In this document: positions 16,430 to 25,862 of the stretch, one piece after another
Layout: each line of letters opens with the position of its first letter
Position numbering within the stretch: the stretch's first letter is position 1
Assembly (NCBI GenBank): GCA_035652095.1
Contig: DASREM010000047.1
Coordinates: 39,972 to 103,971 of the forward strand
From: DASREM01 sp035652095
GTDB taxonomy: Bacteria > Acidobacteriota > Terriglobia > Terriglobales > Acidobacteriaceae
Length of the DNA stretch: 64,000 nt
Reading direction: 5' to 3'
The notes under the pieces: model-generated
The model's input: the letters and a program-made list of their open reading frames with translations, nothing else
Databases searched by the model: none
What the model was told of the DNA's origin: nothing
Position numbers and translations under genes: made by a program

Positions 16430-18370
16430 GTGTGCGGAATAGCGGGAGTGATCGGCAGGACGGGCGAGCAGGTGGATGCGTCAGAAGTGCACCGCATGTG
16501 CCAGACCATCGTGCACCGCGGTCCTGACGATGAAGGCATCTACGTTCGCGGGCCTGTCGGACTGGGGATGCGCCGGCTGAGTATTATTGACCTGTCCGGC
16601 GGCCACCAGCCGATTCACAACGAAGACAAGAGCATCTGGATCGTCTACAACGGCGAGATCTACAACTTTCCGGAACTGCGCAAGGAACTGGAAGCCCGCG
16701 GGCATCAGTTCTACACCCACAGCGACACGGAAATCATCGTTCACCTTTACGAAGAGATGGGTGCGGATTGCGTTCGCAAGCTGCGGGGCATGTTTGGAAT
16801 TGCGCTCTATGATGAGCGCAAGCAGTCGTTACTGCTGGCGCGCGATCGGATCGGCAAGAAGCCGCTGCATTACGCGCTCTCCGGAGGCCGGCTCTACTTC
16901 GGCTCGGAAATCAAAACCATTTTGGCTGTTGCACCGGAGTTGGCTGAGATCAGCCTCGAAGGCCTGCTGCAATATTTTTACTTCGGGTATATCCCCGACC
17001 CACTGACGGCGTTCCAGCAGATTCATAAACTGCCGCCCGGGCATTTGCTGGAGTACAGCAAGGGACAACTGAACGTGCGCCAGTATTGGGACGTGCCAGC
17101 CTACAGCACGGCGGCGCCCAGATCAGAAGAAGAGTGCCTGGAAGAACTGGAAACGCGCTTGACCGAAGCGGTGCGCATCCGTCTGATCAGCGATGTGCCG
17201 CTCGGAGCCTTGCTCAGCGGCGGTGTCGATTCGTCCATCGTCGTCGGGCTGATGTCGAAGGTCAGTGCAGGGCCGGTCAAGACATTCTCCATCGGTTTCC
17301 GCAATGCGGATTTCAACGAAGCAGATTATGCGCGGCTGGTAGCGCAAAAATTCGGAACCGATCATCACGAAATGATCGTGGATCCGAACATCGGCGAGAC
17401 TTTGGAGATGCTGTCGCACATGATGGAAGAGCCATTCGGCGATTCTTCCATGATCCCGACGTACTATGTCTCGAAACTGGCCCGGCAACACGTAACCGTG
17501 GCGCTGTCGGGAGATGGCGGCGACGAATTGTATGCCGGATACGACCGGTATGTTGTGAATCTCAATCGCAACCGGTACCGGGTGCCGTCGTGGATGGGGC
17601 AGGTTTACCGCAACCACGTGTATCCCATGCTGCCGCAAACCGTGCGTGGCCGGAAATTCGCCTGGAACATCTCGCTGCCGCCTCGGGACCGCTACCTGGA
17701 TGGGGTTTCGTTTCTTCCTGCATTGCATCGCGAGCGCAGCCTGTTTTCTGACGATCTGCTCGAGCAGGCGCGCCAGTTTGCAAACCCGTTTTGCCGGTTT
17801 GAGCAGTACTTCGAGAGCGCGCCCGCAAAGGACCAGTTGAGCCGCCTGCTTTATCTTGATACCAAGACGTACTTGACCGCGGACATCATGGCAAAAGTCG
17901 ACCGCATGAGCATGGCGACTTCGCTGGAAATGCGCGCGCCGATCCTGGATCACGAGTTCGTCGAGTGGAGCGCGTCGCTTCCGATGGAATGGAAGTACCG
18001 CAACGGAACCAGGAAATACATTCTCAAGAAATTAGCAGAGCGGATCGGGGTTCCCTCGGAACTTCTGCACCGGCGCAAACAGGGCTTTTCCTTGCCGCTC
18101 GTACACTGGATGCGAGACCAGTTGAAAGATGGGCTGCTAAGCATCCTGACCGAGCCGCGCACATTGCAGCGAGGGTATTTCAAGCCCAACGCGGTTCGCG
18201 CCTTGCTGGATGAGCACTATCGCGGCTACCGCGACCGGGCGGGAGCGATCTGGCTGCTGCTGGTTTTCGAGTTGTGGCATCGCAATTTCCTGGAAGCGCG
18301 CGGCATCGAGTACGATGCCCGGGTTCCGGAGGTTGCGACCGCAACCGCTTCAGCCGAGAGCGCGCTGTGA
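16430..18370 (+). CDS. Asparagine-synthetase-like amidotransferase (XrtA/EpsG-like)
   Basis: It starts at GTG 16430, so that Cys2 (MCGIAGV) is the N-terminal glutaminase nucleophile. The protein is 646 residues. The class-II glutamine amidotransferase domain spans about residues 1-210 (HRGPDDEG, YNGEIYNF, SDTEII). The synthetase domain has the PP-loop LLSGGVDSSIV (about 262-272), SGDGGDELYAGYDRY and KVDRMSMATSLEMRAP. Exosortase-A loci regularly carry this family, where it is thought to amidate uronic-acid carboxylates or a related EPS substituent. The presence of two sugar dehydrogenases in the window makes uronamide formation reasonable. A paralogue lies at 38881. Its stop overlaps the next GTG (GTGA). 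Confidence 0.92.
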   Translation: MCGIAGVIGRTGEQVDASEVHRMCQTIVHRGPDDEGIYVRGPVGLGMRRLSIIDLSGGHQPIHNEDKSIWIVYNGEIYNFPELRKELEARGHQFYTHSDTEIIVHLYEEMGADCVRKLRGMFGIALYDERKQSLLLARDRIGKKPLHYALSGGRLYFGSEIKTILAVAPELAEISLEGLLQYFYFGYIPDPLTAFQQIHKLPPGHLLEYSKGQLNVRQYWDVPAYSTAAPRSEEECLEELETRLTEAVRIRLISDVPLGALLSGGVDSSIVVGLMSKVSAGPVKTFSIGFRNADFNEADYARLVAQKFGTDHHEMIVDPNIGETLEMLSHMMEEPFGDSSMIPTYYVSKLARQHVTVALSGDGGDELYAGYDRYVVNLNRNRYRVPSWMGQVYRNHVYPMLPQTVRGRKFAWNISLPPRDRYLDGVSFLPALHRERSLFSDDLLEQARQFANPFCRFEQYFESAPAKDQLSRLLYLDTKTYLTADIMAKVDRMSMATSLEMRAPILDHEFVEWSASLPMEWKYRNGTRKYILKKLAERIGVPSELLHRRKQGFSLPLVHWMRDQLKDGLLSILTEPRTLQRGYFKPNAVRALLDEHYRGYRDRAGAIWLLLVFELWHRNFLEARGIEYDARVPEVATATASAESAL

Positions 18371-19512
18371 GCGCCGGTTCCCCCATCGAAGGCCGCTTGG
18401 GCCTGTTCATGATGGCCGACTCGCTGCATACCGGCGGGACGGAGCGGCAGTTCGTTACCATGGCCCACGCCCTCGCGGGCGGAATATTCCAGGTGCACAC
18501 GGCCTGCCTGTCCCGGGCCGGCGCTTTTCTCGACCAACTTCCCGGGATTGAGGAGTTTTCTCCTGGCAACAACCTGTTCGGGCTGCAGTCACAGCGTACG
18601 CGGTTTGCGCTGGCGCGAAGAATGCGTCAGCTCGGGGTAGCGGTGGCGCATGCGTTCGACTTCTATGCCAACCTCATGTTGATTCCGGCCGCGCGAATGG
18701 CGCGAGTTCCGGTCGTGATTGGAAGCCATCGCCAATTGGGCGACCTGATGACTTCCGCCAAATTCTCTCTGCAAAAACAAATGTTCCGCCTCTGCGACCG
18801 CGTCGTGTGCAACTCGCAGGCCGCGGCAGACCGCTTGGGCCTGGCACAGCGAAAATTGACCGTTATCCCCAATGCCCTGCCGGATGCAGCTTTTGACGAC
18901 GCTGCTCCGTCGCTGCCTCGTGAGCCGGGCAAGCTTCGAGTCGGCATGGTCGCGCGGATGAATGATCCCGTCAAAAACCATCGAGGATTTCTGCAGATGG
19001 CCGCGCGCGTTGTTCGAAATCTTCCGAACGCCGAGTTTGTGGTGGCGGGAGACGGTCCCTTGCGGCCAGAGATTGAAGGCCTTGCCGCGCAACTGGAGTT
19101 GACCAGCCGCACAAAGTTTCTGGGCGATTGCCGCGATGTTCCAGCAGTATTGGCGTCGGTTGACGTCCTGGTACAGCCGTCGCTGTCGGAGAGTCTGTCC
19201 AACGTCATCCTGGAAGGCATGGCGGCGGGACTTCCGGTCGTGGCTGCCCGGGTTGGCGGCAACCCAGAGCTAATCAAGGACCGTGAAACGGGAATGCTGA
19301 CCGGCCTTGCGGAGGAAGAACTGGCGAGCGCGGTCAGTGAATTGTTGCGTAGTCCGGAACTACGGAAACGAATCGGAAGCTCCGCAAGGGCGGAAGCGCA
19401 GCGCAAGTATCGCGTCAGTAGTGTGCGACAACAGTACGAGGACCTTTACCAATCTTTGCTTCCGTCCAAAGCAGGGGCCCAGGAAGCGCGGAAGCTGGCA
19501 AACCTGGCATGA
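18367..19512 (+). CDS. Glycosyltransferase family 4 (GT-B)
   Basis: The start is set at GTG 18367, overlapping the stop of the amidotransferase as GTGA; the 381-residue product then begins just before the first beta strand (GLFMMADSLHTGGTERQ). The C-terminal Glycos_transf_1 domain shows VGMVARMNDPVKNHRG, FVVAGDGPLRPEIE, FLGDCRDVPAVLASVDVLV and the E-X7-E region SLSESLSNVILEGMAAGLP. A retaining transferase that extends the EPS repeat is expected. It is coupled to the next glycosyltransferase by ATGA at 19509. Confidence 0.9.
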   Translation: MSAGSPIEGRLGLFMMADSLHTGGTERQFVTMAHALAGGIFQVHTACLSRAGAFLDQLPGIEEFSPGNNLFGLQSQRTRFALARRMRQLGVAVAHAFDFYANLMLIPAARMARVPVVIGSHRQLGDLMTSAKFSLQKQMFRLCDRVVCNSQAAADRLGLAQRKLTVIPNALPDAAFDDAAPSLPREPGKLRVGMVARMNDPVKNHRGFLQMAARVVRNLPNAEFVVAGDGPLRPEIEGLAAQLELTSRTKFLGDCRDVPAVLASVDVLVQPSLSESLSNVILEGMAAGLPVVAARVGGNPELIKDRETGMLTGLAEEELASAVSELLRSPELRKRIGSSARAEAQRKYRVSSVRQQYEDLYQSLLPSKAGAQEARKLANLA

Positions 19513-20645
19513 AAGAAATGAACAATTCGGCGAAAAAGATCCTGCAGATTGGCAACTGGCCGCCCCCAGTGTGCAGTTGGACCATGAGCCTCGTCGGGCT
19601 GCGCAAGGAACTGGAAGCGCGCGGTTGGGATTGCCAGGTGATGAACCTGAATGAAAACCGCCGGGTGAAGAGCCCAGAATACATTGATGTGCAGAGCGGC
19701 TGGGATTATTTCAGGAAGGTGCTGAGCAAAGTTGCGAACGGTTACGCGGTCCACGTGCGGGTGAACGGGGAGACGAAGAAAGGATATTTGCTGGCGCTGG
19801 CCTCGCTGGCGCTGGCGCGTTTGTTTGGCCGACCTGCACTGTTGACGTATGGTGGCGGGCATCATCAGAAATTTTTCCCTGCTCCCGACAGTTGGATCCG
19901 GCACCAGCTGTTCGCATTTCTGTTTCGTTTTCCGCACCGGATTTACTGCAACAGCGAGAAAGTGAAGAAGGTTTTGCTGACAACGGGCATCCCGTCCGAG
20001 AAAGTAATACCGATTCCGCACTTCTCGACTCATTACGTGCAGTTTGAGCCGCAGCCTTTGCCCGCAGAGGTTGAAGCCTTTTACCAGTGCCATGACGGTG
20101 TGTTCTTCAGTTACGTATGTTTCCGCCCGGAGTTTGCGCTGGAGTTCCTGGCCGAAGCGATCCGCCAGTTTCGGGCGGCGCACCCCAACATTGGATTCAT
20201 GATGGTCGGCCCATGGGACCGCGAGATGGATCGCATGCATGAGTTTCTGGCGCGCGAGGGTTTGCAGGACGCGGTATGCGTTCTGGGATCGGTACCGCAC
20301 GCGTTATTTCTGACCCTGCTCAGCCGCTCCCTGGCCTACATCCGCACCCCGATTACCGACGGAATTTGCTCGTCGGTCCTGGAATCGTTGAAACTTAAGG
20401 TGCCGGTCTTGGGCGCAGACAACGACGCGCGCCCCAAGGGCACGGAACTGTGGAAAGCGGGCGATGTGGGCAGCCTGTTGAAACTGATGGAAGAAGCGGT
20501 GCGCGATCATCGCGCCATGGTGGACCGCATTCCTGAGCTTGAGATTGAAGACAACGCAAAGAAACTCGCAAACAGCATTGAGGAAGTTTGCCTGCAATCT
20601 GCAGACAGGCAAATCGGAGCTCTGTCGGTAGGCTCGAACACGTAA
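19509..20645 (+). CDS. Glycosyltransferase, GT-B fold (family 4-like)
   Basis: This 378-residue protein begins with a GT-B-like first strand (KILQIGNWPPPVCSWTMSL). It shows YGGGHHQKF in the N-lobe linker, IGFMMVGPWDREMD and SRSLAYIRTPITDGICSSVLESLKLKVPVLG, the usual donor-binding E-X7-like region. Both boundaries overlap neighbours (ATGA at 19509 and TAATG at 20643-20647), so it is co-translated with the GT4 and the sulfotransferase. Donor and linkage are unknown. It is more divergent than the previous GT4. Confidence 0.84.
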   Translation: MKEMNNSAKKILQIGNWPPPVCSWTMSLVGLRKELEARGWDCQVMNLNENRRVKSPEYIDVQSGWDYFRKVLSKVANGYAVHVRVNGETKKGYLLALASLALARLFGRPALLTYGGGHHQKFFPAPDSWIRHQLFAFLFRFPHRIYCNSEKVKKVLLTTGIPSEKVIPIPHFSTHYVQFEPQPLPAEVEAFYQCHDGVFFSYVCFRPEFALEFLAEAIRQFRAAHPNIGFMMVGPWDREMDRMHEFLAREGLQDAVCVLGSVPHALFLTLLSRSLAYIRTPITDGICSSVLESLKLKVPVLGADNDARPKGTELWKAGDVGSLLKLMEEAVRDHRAMVDRIPELEIEDNAKKLANSIEEVCLQSADRQIGALSVGSNT

Positions 20646-21697
20646 TGGAAGGGAAGGGCTTTTCAAAGATGCCAGGACAGGCTGCCGCTATGAAAGCGTC
20701 GAAGGTGAAAACTCGTCCGCGGAACGAGGCTCCCGTATTCGTGATTGGGTGTGGACGCTCGGGCACCACGTTGCTGTACCACATGGTTCTATCTGCGGGA
20801 AATTTTGCCGTGTACCGCACCGAGTCCAATGCCATTAATTTGCTGGAGCCGCGCTTCGGCGATCTGAGCTTGCGCAAGAACAAAGAGAAATTGATGGATG
20901 CCTGGCTCGACAGCAAGCTTTTCCAGGTTTCAGGCCTGGATGCGGACGCAATCCGCAAAAAGGTGATGGATGAGGTCACCAACGGCGGCAACTTTCTGCG
21001 CACAGTGATGGAAGAAATCGCCAGCAAACAAGGAGTGCAACGCTGGGCCGATTGCACTCCCGAGCATCTGCTGCACCTGCACCGGATCAAGGAGACGATT
21101 CCCGACGCGCTGATTATTCACATCATTCGCGACGGCCGCGACGTCGCGCTTTCCACCGAGAAGCAGGGATACATAAAACGCGCGCCCTGGGACAAGAAGC
21201 CACCAGTCATGGTCGCGGGCCTGTACTGGGAGTGGATGGTCAACAAGGGCCGCAGCGACGGCGCAACTTTAGGCAAGGACTACATCGAGGTCCATTTCGA
21301 GGACTTGATTTCGGACCCTCCAGCGACGCTCGGAAAGCTGGGCAAGTTCATTGAGCACGATCTGGATTACGAACGCATCAAGAAGGTCGGGATCGGCTCG
21401 GTAAGCGATCCGAACACTTCGTTCAAGGGAAATGGCGATCCGAAGAGCTTCAGCCCGGTCGGGCGCTGGAGAAAATCATTCTCGCCTGAGAACCTGGAGA
21501 TGTTCGAAGCGCTGGTGGGCGGCACTCTGAAAGATTTGGGATATCCGCTGGCAACGACGGACGCCAAAAAGCTGAATCGTCCTGAACTGAAGCGAATGCG
21601 GACGGCGTACAAAAAGTACTTCGATTCCAAGCTGTATTTGAAAGCCAAGACGCCGCTGGGCAAGCTTTTGGTGACGAAAGACCTTTCCTGGCTCTAG
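20645..21697 (+). CDS. Sulfotransferase (PAPS-dependent)
   Basis: I start at ATG 20645, overlapping the upstream TAA (TAATG), for 350 residues. The 5'-phosphosulfate-binding loop is VIGCGRSGTTLLYH (about residues 35-48) and the 3'-phosphate-binding segment is IIRDGRDVALSTEKQG. These match the Sulfotransfer_1/3 superfamily, which moves sulfate from PAPS to a hydroxyl or amine. Its position at the end of a glycosyltransferase run suggests the acceptor is an EPS sugar. PAPS would come from Sat-CysC at 43555. Its stop overlaps convergently with that of the oxidoreductase on the other strand (21694-21697). Confidence 0.9.
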   Translation: MEGKGFSKMPGQAAAMKASKVKTRPRNEAPVFVIGCGRSGTTLLYHMVLSAGNFAVYRTESNAINLLEPRFGDLSLRKNKEKLMDAWLDSKLFQVSGLDADAIRKKVMDEVTNGGNFLRTVMEEIASKQGVQRWADCTPEHLLHLHRIKETIPDALIIHIIRDGRDVALSTEKQGYIKRAPWDKKPPVMVAGLYWEWMVNKGRSDGATLGKDYIEVHFEDLISDPPATLGKLGKFIEHDLDYERIKKVGIGSVSDPNTSFKGNGDPKSFSPVGRWRKSFSPENLEMFEALVGGTLKDLGYPLATTDAKKLNRPELKRMRTAYKKYFDSKLYLKAKTPLGKLLVTKDLSWL

Positions 21698-23886
21698 CGG
21701 TTCTGCGTGGCGACGGAGTGTTGGCTGAGCGCGCCGTCAATATCGATTGTGCATGGTGAAAGCGTGCTCGCCGACTCGATCATGCGCAGGCAGCCAATCG
21801 TAGCGCGGGCCCCGTCACGGACGTTCACTTCCACCGGTTTTCCTTGCGAGAGCGCGCGGAAGAACGCCTGCAACTGATCGGCGTACCCTTTTTCAGCGAA
21901 CCATGTAGAGCTTTTGCTTACGCCGCCGGTTCGAATTTCGCTTCGTTTGAAGTCTTCCGCGAAAGCGCCCAGGCCGGGCGCGAAGGCCTCGACCCGCTCT
22001 CCTGCCGAGGTGCGGCTTCCAACGGTGCAGTAGGTAAGATTTCCGATCGATCCATCGGCGAAGCGAAAGCTGGCGACCATGTTGTTCTCTCCGATGGGAT
22101 CTTTCTTCCCGGTAGGCAGGGTGAAGGCCGATACTTCGATGGGCTCGGATTCGAGCAGCCAGTACATCAAGTCCACGAAGTGGCAAGCTTCGCCGAGAAT
22201 CGCGCCCCCACTTTCAGGATCCGCCATCCAGTACGAGCCGGAGATCCCGGGAGAATTAATGCGGCAACTCAGCACCGCAGGCCCGGTACGTTTGGCAAGC
22301 TGCCTTTTCATGGCCACGTAAGACGGAGCGTAGCGGCGATTGAAGCCGATACTGATCTGCTTGCCGGTCTCGCGGACTGCGCGATCAATCTCGCGGCATT
22401 CGTCTTCGGTAAGCGCCATCGGCTTTTCCACAAACACATGCTTGCCGGCTCGCAACGCCACCAGAGATTGGGAGGCGTGCTGCGGATTGCGGCTGACAAT
22501 CACGACAGCCTGGAGATTTGGATCTTTGAGTATCTCCTGGTAGTCGGAGGCGCAGTACTGCGCGCCAAAACGTTGCGCGTAGCTCTTGCCTCGGGGCCCA
22601 CTCGAGGAATGCACAGCGAGCAGGCGGATGCCGGGGGTCTTCTTCAGGTTCGGAAGGTGTTCCCACTTGGCAAGGTTTCCAGCCCCCACCAAAGCCACGC
22701 CCATGGCCGAACCCGATACCGGGTTGACTTCGACTTTCCGCGTGGGTTGAAATTCCGCGGCCGGTTGCGAGGAATCTGCGGCAGGGTAGCGCAGCAGCAC
22801 GGCCAGGCTGTTACTGGCCGGATCCATGATGGTGGAGTAAGCCTTGGAGGCGTCGTCGAGCGGGAACTCGTGCGTCACCAGTGGCTGCAGCTGTACTCTG
22901 CCAATGGAAGCGAGGCGCAGGAACTCATCCATGTTGCGATTTTCGGTCCAGCGCACATAAGGCAGGGGGTAATCCTGGCCCTGACGTTCGTAGATTGGAT
23001 CGTAGCTGCCGGGACCGTAGGCGCGGGACATCAGCAACTGGATCTCTTTGAGATACATCTCGTACCAGGGAAAGTTCAGTTCCACGGCCCCGACATCGAC
23101 GATGCGGCCGCGATCACGACAGAGATCCACCGCCAGTTGGCAGGGAGCGGACGATTTGGCAGCGGCTGCAATCATTACGCAGTCCACGCCCACGCCGTTG
23201 GTGAGGGCCAGTACCTGCTCGCGAAACTGGCCGCCACCGGGAAGCGCGGCATCCGCGCCCATCTTACGTGCAAGTTCGACGCGATCGGATTTGAGATCGG
23301 TGGCGATTACGAATCCGCCTTGCAATCGGGCCAGTTGCGCGGCCAATTGCCCAACCAGACCTAACCCGATGACGGCGACTTTCTCGCCCAAGGAAATATT
23401 CGCGATGCGAACACCGTTCAGCGCGATGCTGCCCAGAGTCGCGAAGCAGCCATATTCGAACGGCAGAGCGTCGGGAAGCTTCACGGCAAGCTTGCGGCCG
23501 ACGAGAATAGTTTCGCCATGACCGGTGCCCTCTCCACCGTAAGCGACGCGCTCGCCAATTTCGAGATCGGTGACCGTGCGATGCTTGTCCACGACTACGC
23601 CCGCGCCGGAATAGCCCAGGACCGCGTACTCGCTGAACTTGGCTTTGACTTCGGCAAAGGTGCGGAAGGGGCCCTGCACTTTCGCAACATTCCAGATCTT
23701 GCTGAGTTGCGAAGGATTTTCGGCGACGGCACGCACCACGCCTTCCTGGTGAATGCTGGCGGTTTCAGTGCCGCTGCTGATCAGCGAATAGATGGGGCGC
23801 ACCAGCACGTGGTGCGGGACCACCACGGGATCGGGGACTTCGTCGACAATGATGTGTTTCAGACCTTTGCGGACGACTTGTTTCAT
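21694..23886 (-). CDS. Two-domain oxidoreductase: MDR dehydrogenase fused to Gfo/Idh/MocA
   Basis: This 730-residue fusion has an N-terminal medium-chain dehydrogenase (about residues 1-370; GYSGAGVVV, IGLGLVGQLAAQLARLQGG). The C-terminal half is a Gfo/Idh/MocA oxidoreductase (about 390-715; VALVGAGNLAKWEHLPNL, catalytic-region VEKPMALTEDEC, GGAILGEACHFVDLMYW). Fusions of this kind recur in EPS and glycan clusters beside heparinase-like proteins and glycosyltransferases, where they are presumed to oxidise or epimerise nucleotide sugars; the exact substrate is not known. It starts with ATG at 23884-23886, 22 bp after the beta-helix gene on the same strand, so the two may share a transcript. 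Confidence 0.9.
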   Translation of the reverse strand: MKQVVRKGLKHIIVDEVPDPVVVPHHVLVRPIYSLISSGTETASIHQEGVVRAVAENPSQLSKIWNVAKVQGPFRTFAEVKAKFSEYAVLGYSGAGVVVDKHRTVTDLEIGERVAYGGEGTGHGETILVGRKLAVKLPDALPFEYGCFATLGSIALNGVRIANISLGEKVAVIGLGLVGQLAAQLARLQGGFVIATDLKSDRVELARKMGADAALPGGGQFREQVLALTNGVGVDCVMIAAAAKSSAPCQLAVDLCRDRGRIVDVGAVELNFPWYEMYLKEIQLLMSRAYGPGSYDPIYERQGQDYPLPYVRWTENRNMDEFLRLASIGRVQLQPLVTHEFPLDDASKAYSTIMDPASNSLAVLLRYPAADSSQPAAEFQPTRKVEVNPVSGSAMGVALVGAGNLAKWEHLPNLKKTPGIRLLAVHSSSGPRGKSYAQRFGAQYCASDYQEILKDPNLQAVVIVSRNPQHASQSLVALRAGKHVFVEKPMALTEDECREIDRAVRETGKQISIGFNRRYAPSYVAMKRQLAKRTGPAVLSCRINSPGISGSYWMADPESGGAILGEACHFVDLMYWLLESEPIEVSAFTLPTGKKDPIGENNMVASFRFADGSIGNLTYCTVGSRTSAGERVEAFAPGLGAFAEDFKRSEIRTGGVSKSSTWFAEKGYADQLQAFFRALSQGKPVEVNVRDGARATIGCLRMIESASTLSPCTIDIDGALSQHSVATQNR

Positions 23887-23908
23887 GAGTTATGGGATTT
23901 CGAATCGG

Positions 23909-25675
23909 TCATTGGACACCAGCAGTAGCCTGGCGAATCGCGTCTATATCGGCGCCCAGGTCTTTGCCATCGCTGCCTGCGCGCTTGAACTTGCTCCTTC
24001 CTGACAATGAGTAGTCGCCGTCCTTGCCATTGGCGAAATTCACGAACTGAACATCCCCCGGCTTCCTGGGAAACATGTTGCCCTTTGGCCAGGAACCGCC
24101 GCCGATAATCGCGTTGTGATGAACGGCGTAAGAACCGAAGCACTGATCGAGAACCTCGGCGGGGCCCCGCTTATCCGCGCCAGCGGAGCAGTTCTTGGGA
24201 CCGCCGCCGGTGGTTGTCACCTGGCGATCGCCGGAATACACAATGCTGTTGGTCAGCGTGAAGTTGAACATGCGGTTCTCGCCTCGCGGGCCTCCGATCA
24301 ACAGAACCGAGTCGGGAGGGAACGCAGTGATGTGATCCATGAAGACATCATGCAGAGTGGGTGCCGCCATGGAAACCTGGGCGAGCACTCCAAAGCCTTT
24401 CAGGGGCTTGCCTTGGATGTCGTCGACGACAACGTCATGAATGCTGTAACGCTCGCCGGCCTTGGCAGCGCCGCCGGTATCGGACAGACCGTTGCCGATC
24501 TGAAAACCGCTCCCCACGTGGCTGATCCGGCAGTAGCGGATCGTAATATCGGTCACTTGGCACAGCGGGCAGACATTCGGAACCTGATTTTTCGGAGTGA
24601 GAACGACCCCGTAACCAGCCTGGGAAAACCCTCCCCAGGTGTTCTCCATGATGTTGCCTTCGAGCAGGACTCGTTGCGCGTTCTTCAGTTCGAACAGGTT
24701 TTTTACGATAAACGGATTTCCGTTCGCGGCGCCTACAAACTGCGGATGGCCCGGCATCCAGGTCCAAGGCTTGAACATGTAATTGCGGCGGATCTCGATG
24801 TCTGCGGGCACCTCAGTGGCGGGGCCGCCGCCGAAAATGATGGTCTCCGCCGCACCTTCGAGAAAGTTGTTGGAGATTTTGTAAATCCCCATGGGGTTGC
24901 TGCCAAGCCCGCCGGCAATCGCCTGGGCATCCACGCAAGCCCCGCTCCGTGCGGTGCAGTGAAAATCGGAGAAGTAAGAATCCACCACGCCAACGTACAT
25001 CATGCCCGAGAGCAGCAGGCCGCGGTTGGTTTCATCTTGCGCGGTGCCGTGCATCCACACGCGATCGAATACCAGGTGGTCCGCGGTGCCGCCCTTGGCG
25101 CCGGAGAGAAGGTTGTAGACGGAGGCGTCGGGGTCGCGCGTGATCTCCAGACCAATGAAGCGGTAGTGGTTTGCTCCATTCTCCAGCAGCAGGGGTCCGC
25201 TGCCATTCCTGGCCGGAAAAACGATCCGCGCCATGACATTCTTCGGAGCGGGGCAATGAAAGTCGGGCCTGCCCGGAAGCGAAGCGACTCCGGCGTAACA
25301 GGGGGTGAGTCGAGTTCCTTCGTGGGGCAATTCGGAGTCAGCGGCGCTGGTGCGGATGGTGATCCAGTGAGCGTCGTCGCAGCGCTTGGCCGGCAATTTA
25401 AATAAGCCGCGATACGTGGCGCCCTGGTGCAATTCGAGGGTATCGCCGCAGGAGGCGCTCTCCAAAGCCTCTTGCAGATTGTCAGGGTCCTTCAGTTGAA
25501 TGTGGCGGCCGGGACTTGGCGTCGCACTCAAATCGGTGTTCATGTAAACGCGGGGCAACTCTGCCGGACCATCAAAGTTCCCGGGGCGAGGGGCTTCGGT
25601 TGCTCGTAACAAAACAGTGGAAAAAGACAGCAGGCACACAGCGAGCATCGCCAATGAGGAACGAGCAAGAGTCAT
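23909..25675 (-). CDS. Secreted right-handed beta-helix-type protein (pectate-lyase-like fold)
   Basis: ATG 25673-25675 with a GGGGAT site gives 588 residues; a TTG one codon upstream is also possible. A signal peptide (residues 1-27, ending near LLRATEA) is followed by FDGPAELPRVYM and an LQEALESASCGDTLELHQG segment. That segment is typical of the first coil of parallel beta-helix proteins. Many short IxNNxF-type turns follow (YKISNNFLEGA, EIRRNYMFKP, LLEGNIMENTWGG). Paired cysteines (LTPCYAG, DFHC, NVCPLCQV) suggest disulfides outside the cytoplasm. It closely resembles the C-terminal ~550 residues of the protein at 26757. Polysaccharide lyase, epimerase or binding activity is possible. No catalytic triad was identified. 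Confidence 0.7.
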   Translation of the reverse strand: MTLARSSLAMLAVCLLSFSTVLLRATEAPRPGNFDGPAELPRVYMNTDLSATPSPGRHIQLKDPDNLQEALESASCGDTLELHQGATYRGLFKLPAKRCDDAHWITIRTSAADSELPHEGTRLTPCYAGVASLPGRPDFHCPAPKNVMARIVFPARNGSGPLLLENGANHYRFIGLEITRDPDASVYNLLSGAKGGTADHLVFDRVWMHGTAQDETNRGLLLSGMMYVGVVDSYFSDFHCTARSGACVDAQAIAGGLGSNPMGIYKISNNFLEGAAETIIFGGGPATEVPADIEIRRNYMFKPWTWMPGHPQFVGAANGNPFIVKNLFELKNAQRVLLEGNIMENTWGGFSQAGYGVVLTPKNQVPNVCPLCQVTDITIRYCRISHVGSGFQIGNGLSDTGGAAKAGERYSIHDVVVDDIQGKPLKGFGVLAQVSMAAPTLHDVFMDHITAFPPDSVLLIGGPRGENRMFNFTLTNSIVYSGDRQVTTTGGGPKNCSAGADKRGPAEVLDQCFGSYAVHHNAIIGGGSWPKGNMFPRKPGDVQFVNFANGKDGDYSLSGRSKFKRAGSDGKDLGADIDAIRQATAGVQ

Positions 25676-25782
25676 CAAGGATCCCCGGATGCATCGATGA
25701 TATCACGCTGAGGGTGTCGAAAGCCTTGATTTCACTGCGGTTCCCGCTCCTTGAGAGCTGTGAATTTCATGCACTTCCGAGC

Positions 25783-25801
25783 GTTGACAAAAAGTGTCAA
25801 C
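25783..25801. promoter_or_regulatory. Inverted repeat with embedded -35-like box
   Basis: GTTGACA-AAAAG-TGTCAAC has two perfect 7-base arms around a 5-base spacer. It lies in the divergent gap between the beta-helix gene (minus) and the methyltransferase gene (plus). The left arm contains TTGACA. A weak -10 (GAATAT) follows 18 bases later, so it may be an operator overlapping a plus-strand promoter. Confidence 0.4.
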
Positions 25802-25862
25802 GCCGTCGAATATGAGGATCTGCCTACTTCAGGAAGTCACTTTTGTCCTCAAAGTCTTTCCC

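Noticed and set aside
21844..23364. 506-codon plus-strand frame opposite the two-domain oxidoreductase
   Set aside because: The minus-strand protein has clear MDR and Gfo/Idh/MocA motifs. The mirror product has none and arises from GC-rich codon bias.
24116..25405. 429-codon plus-strand frame opposite the first beta-helix gene
   Set aside because: No family signature or start context. The minus-strand frame carries the signal peptide and shared domain.
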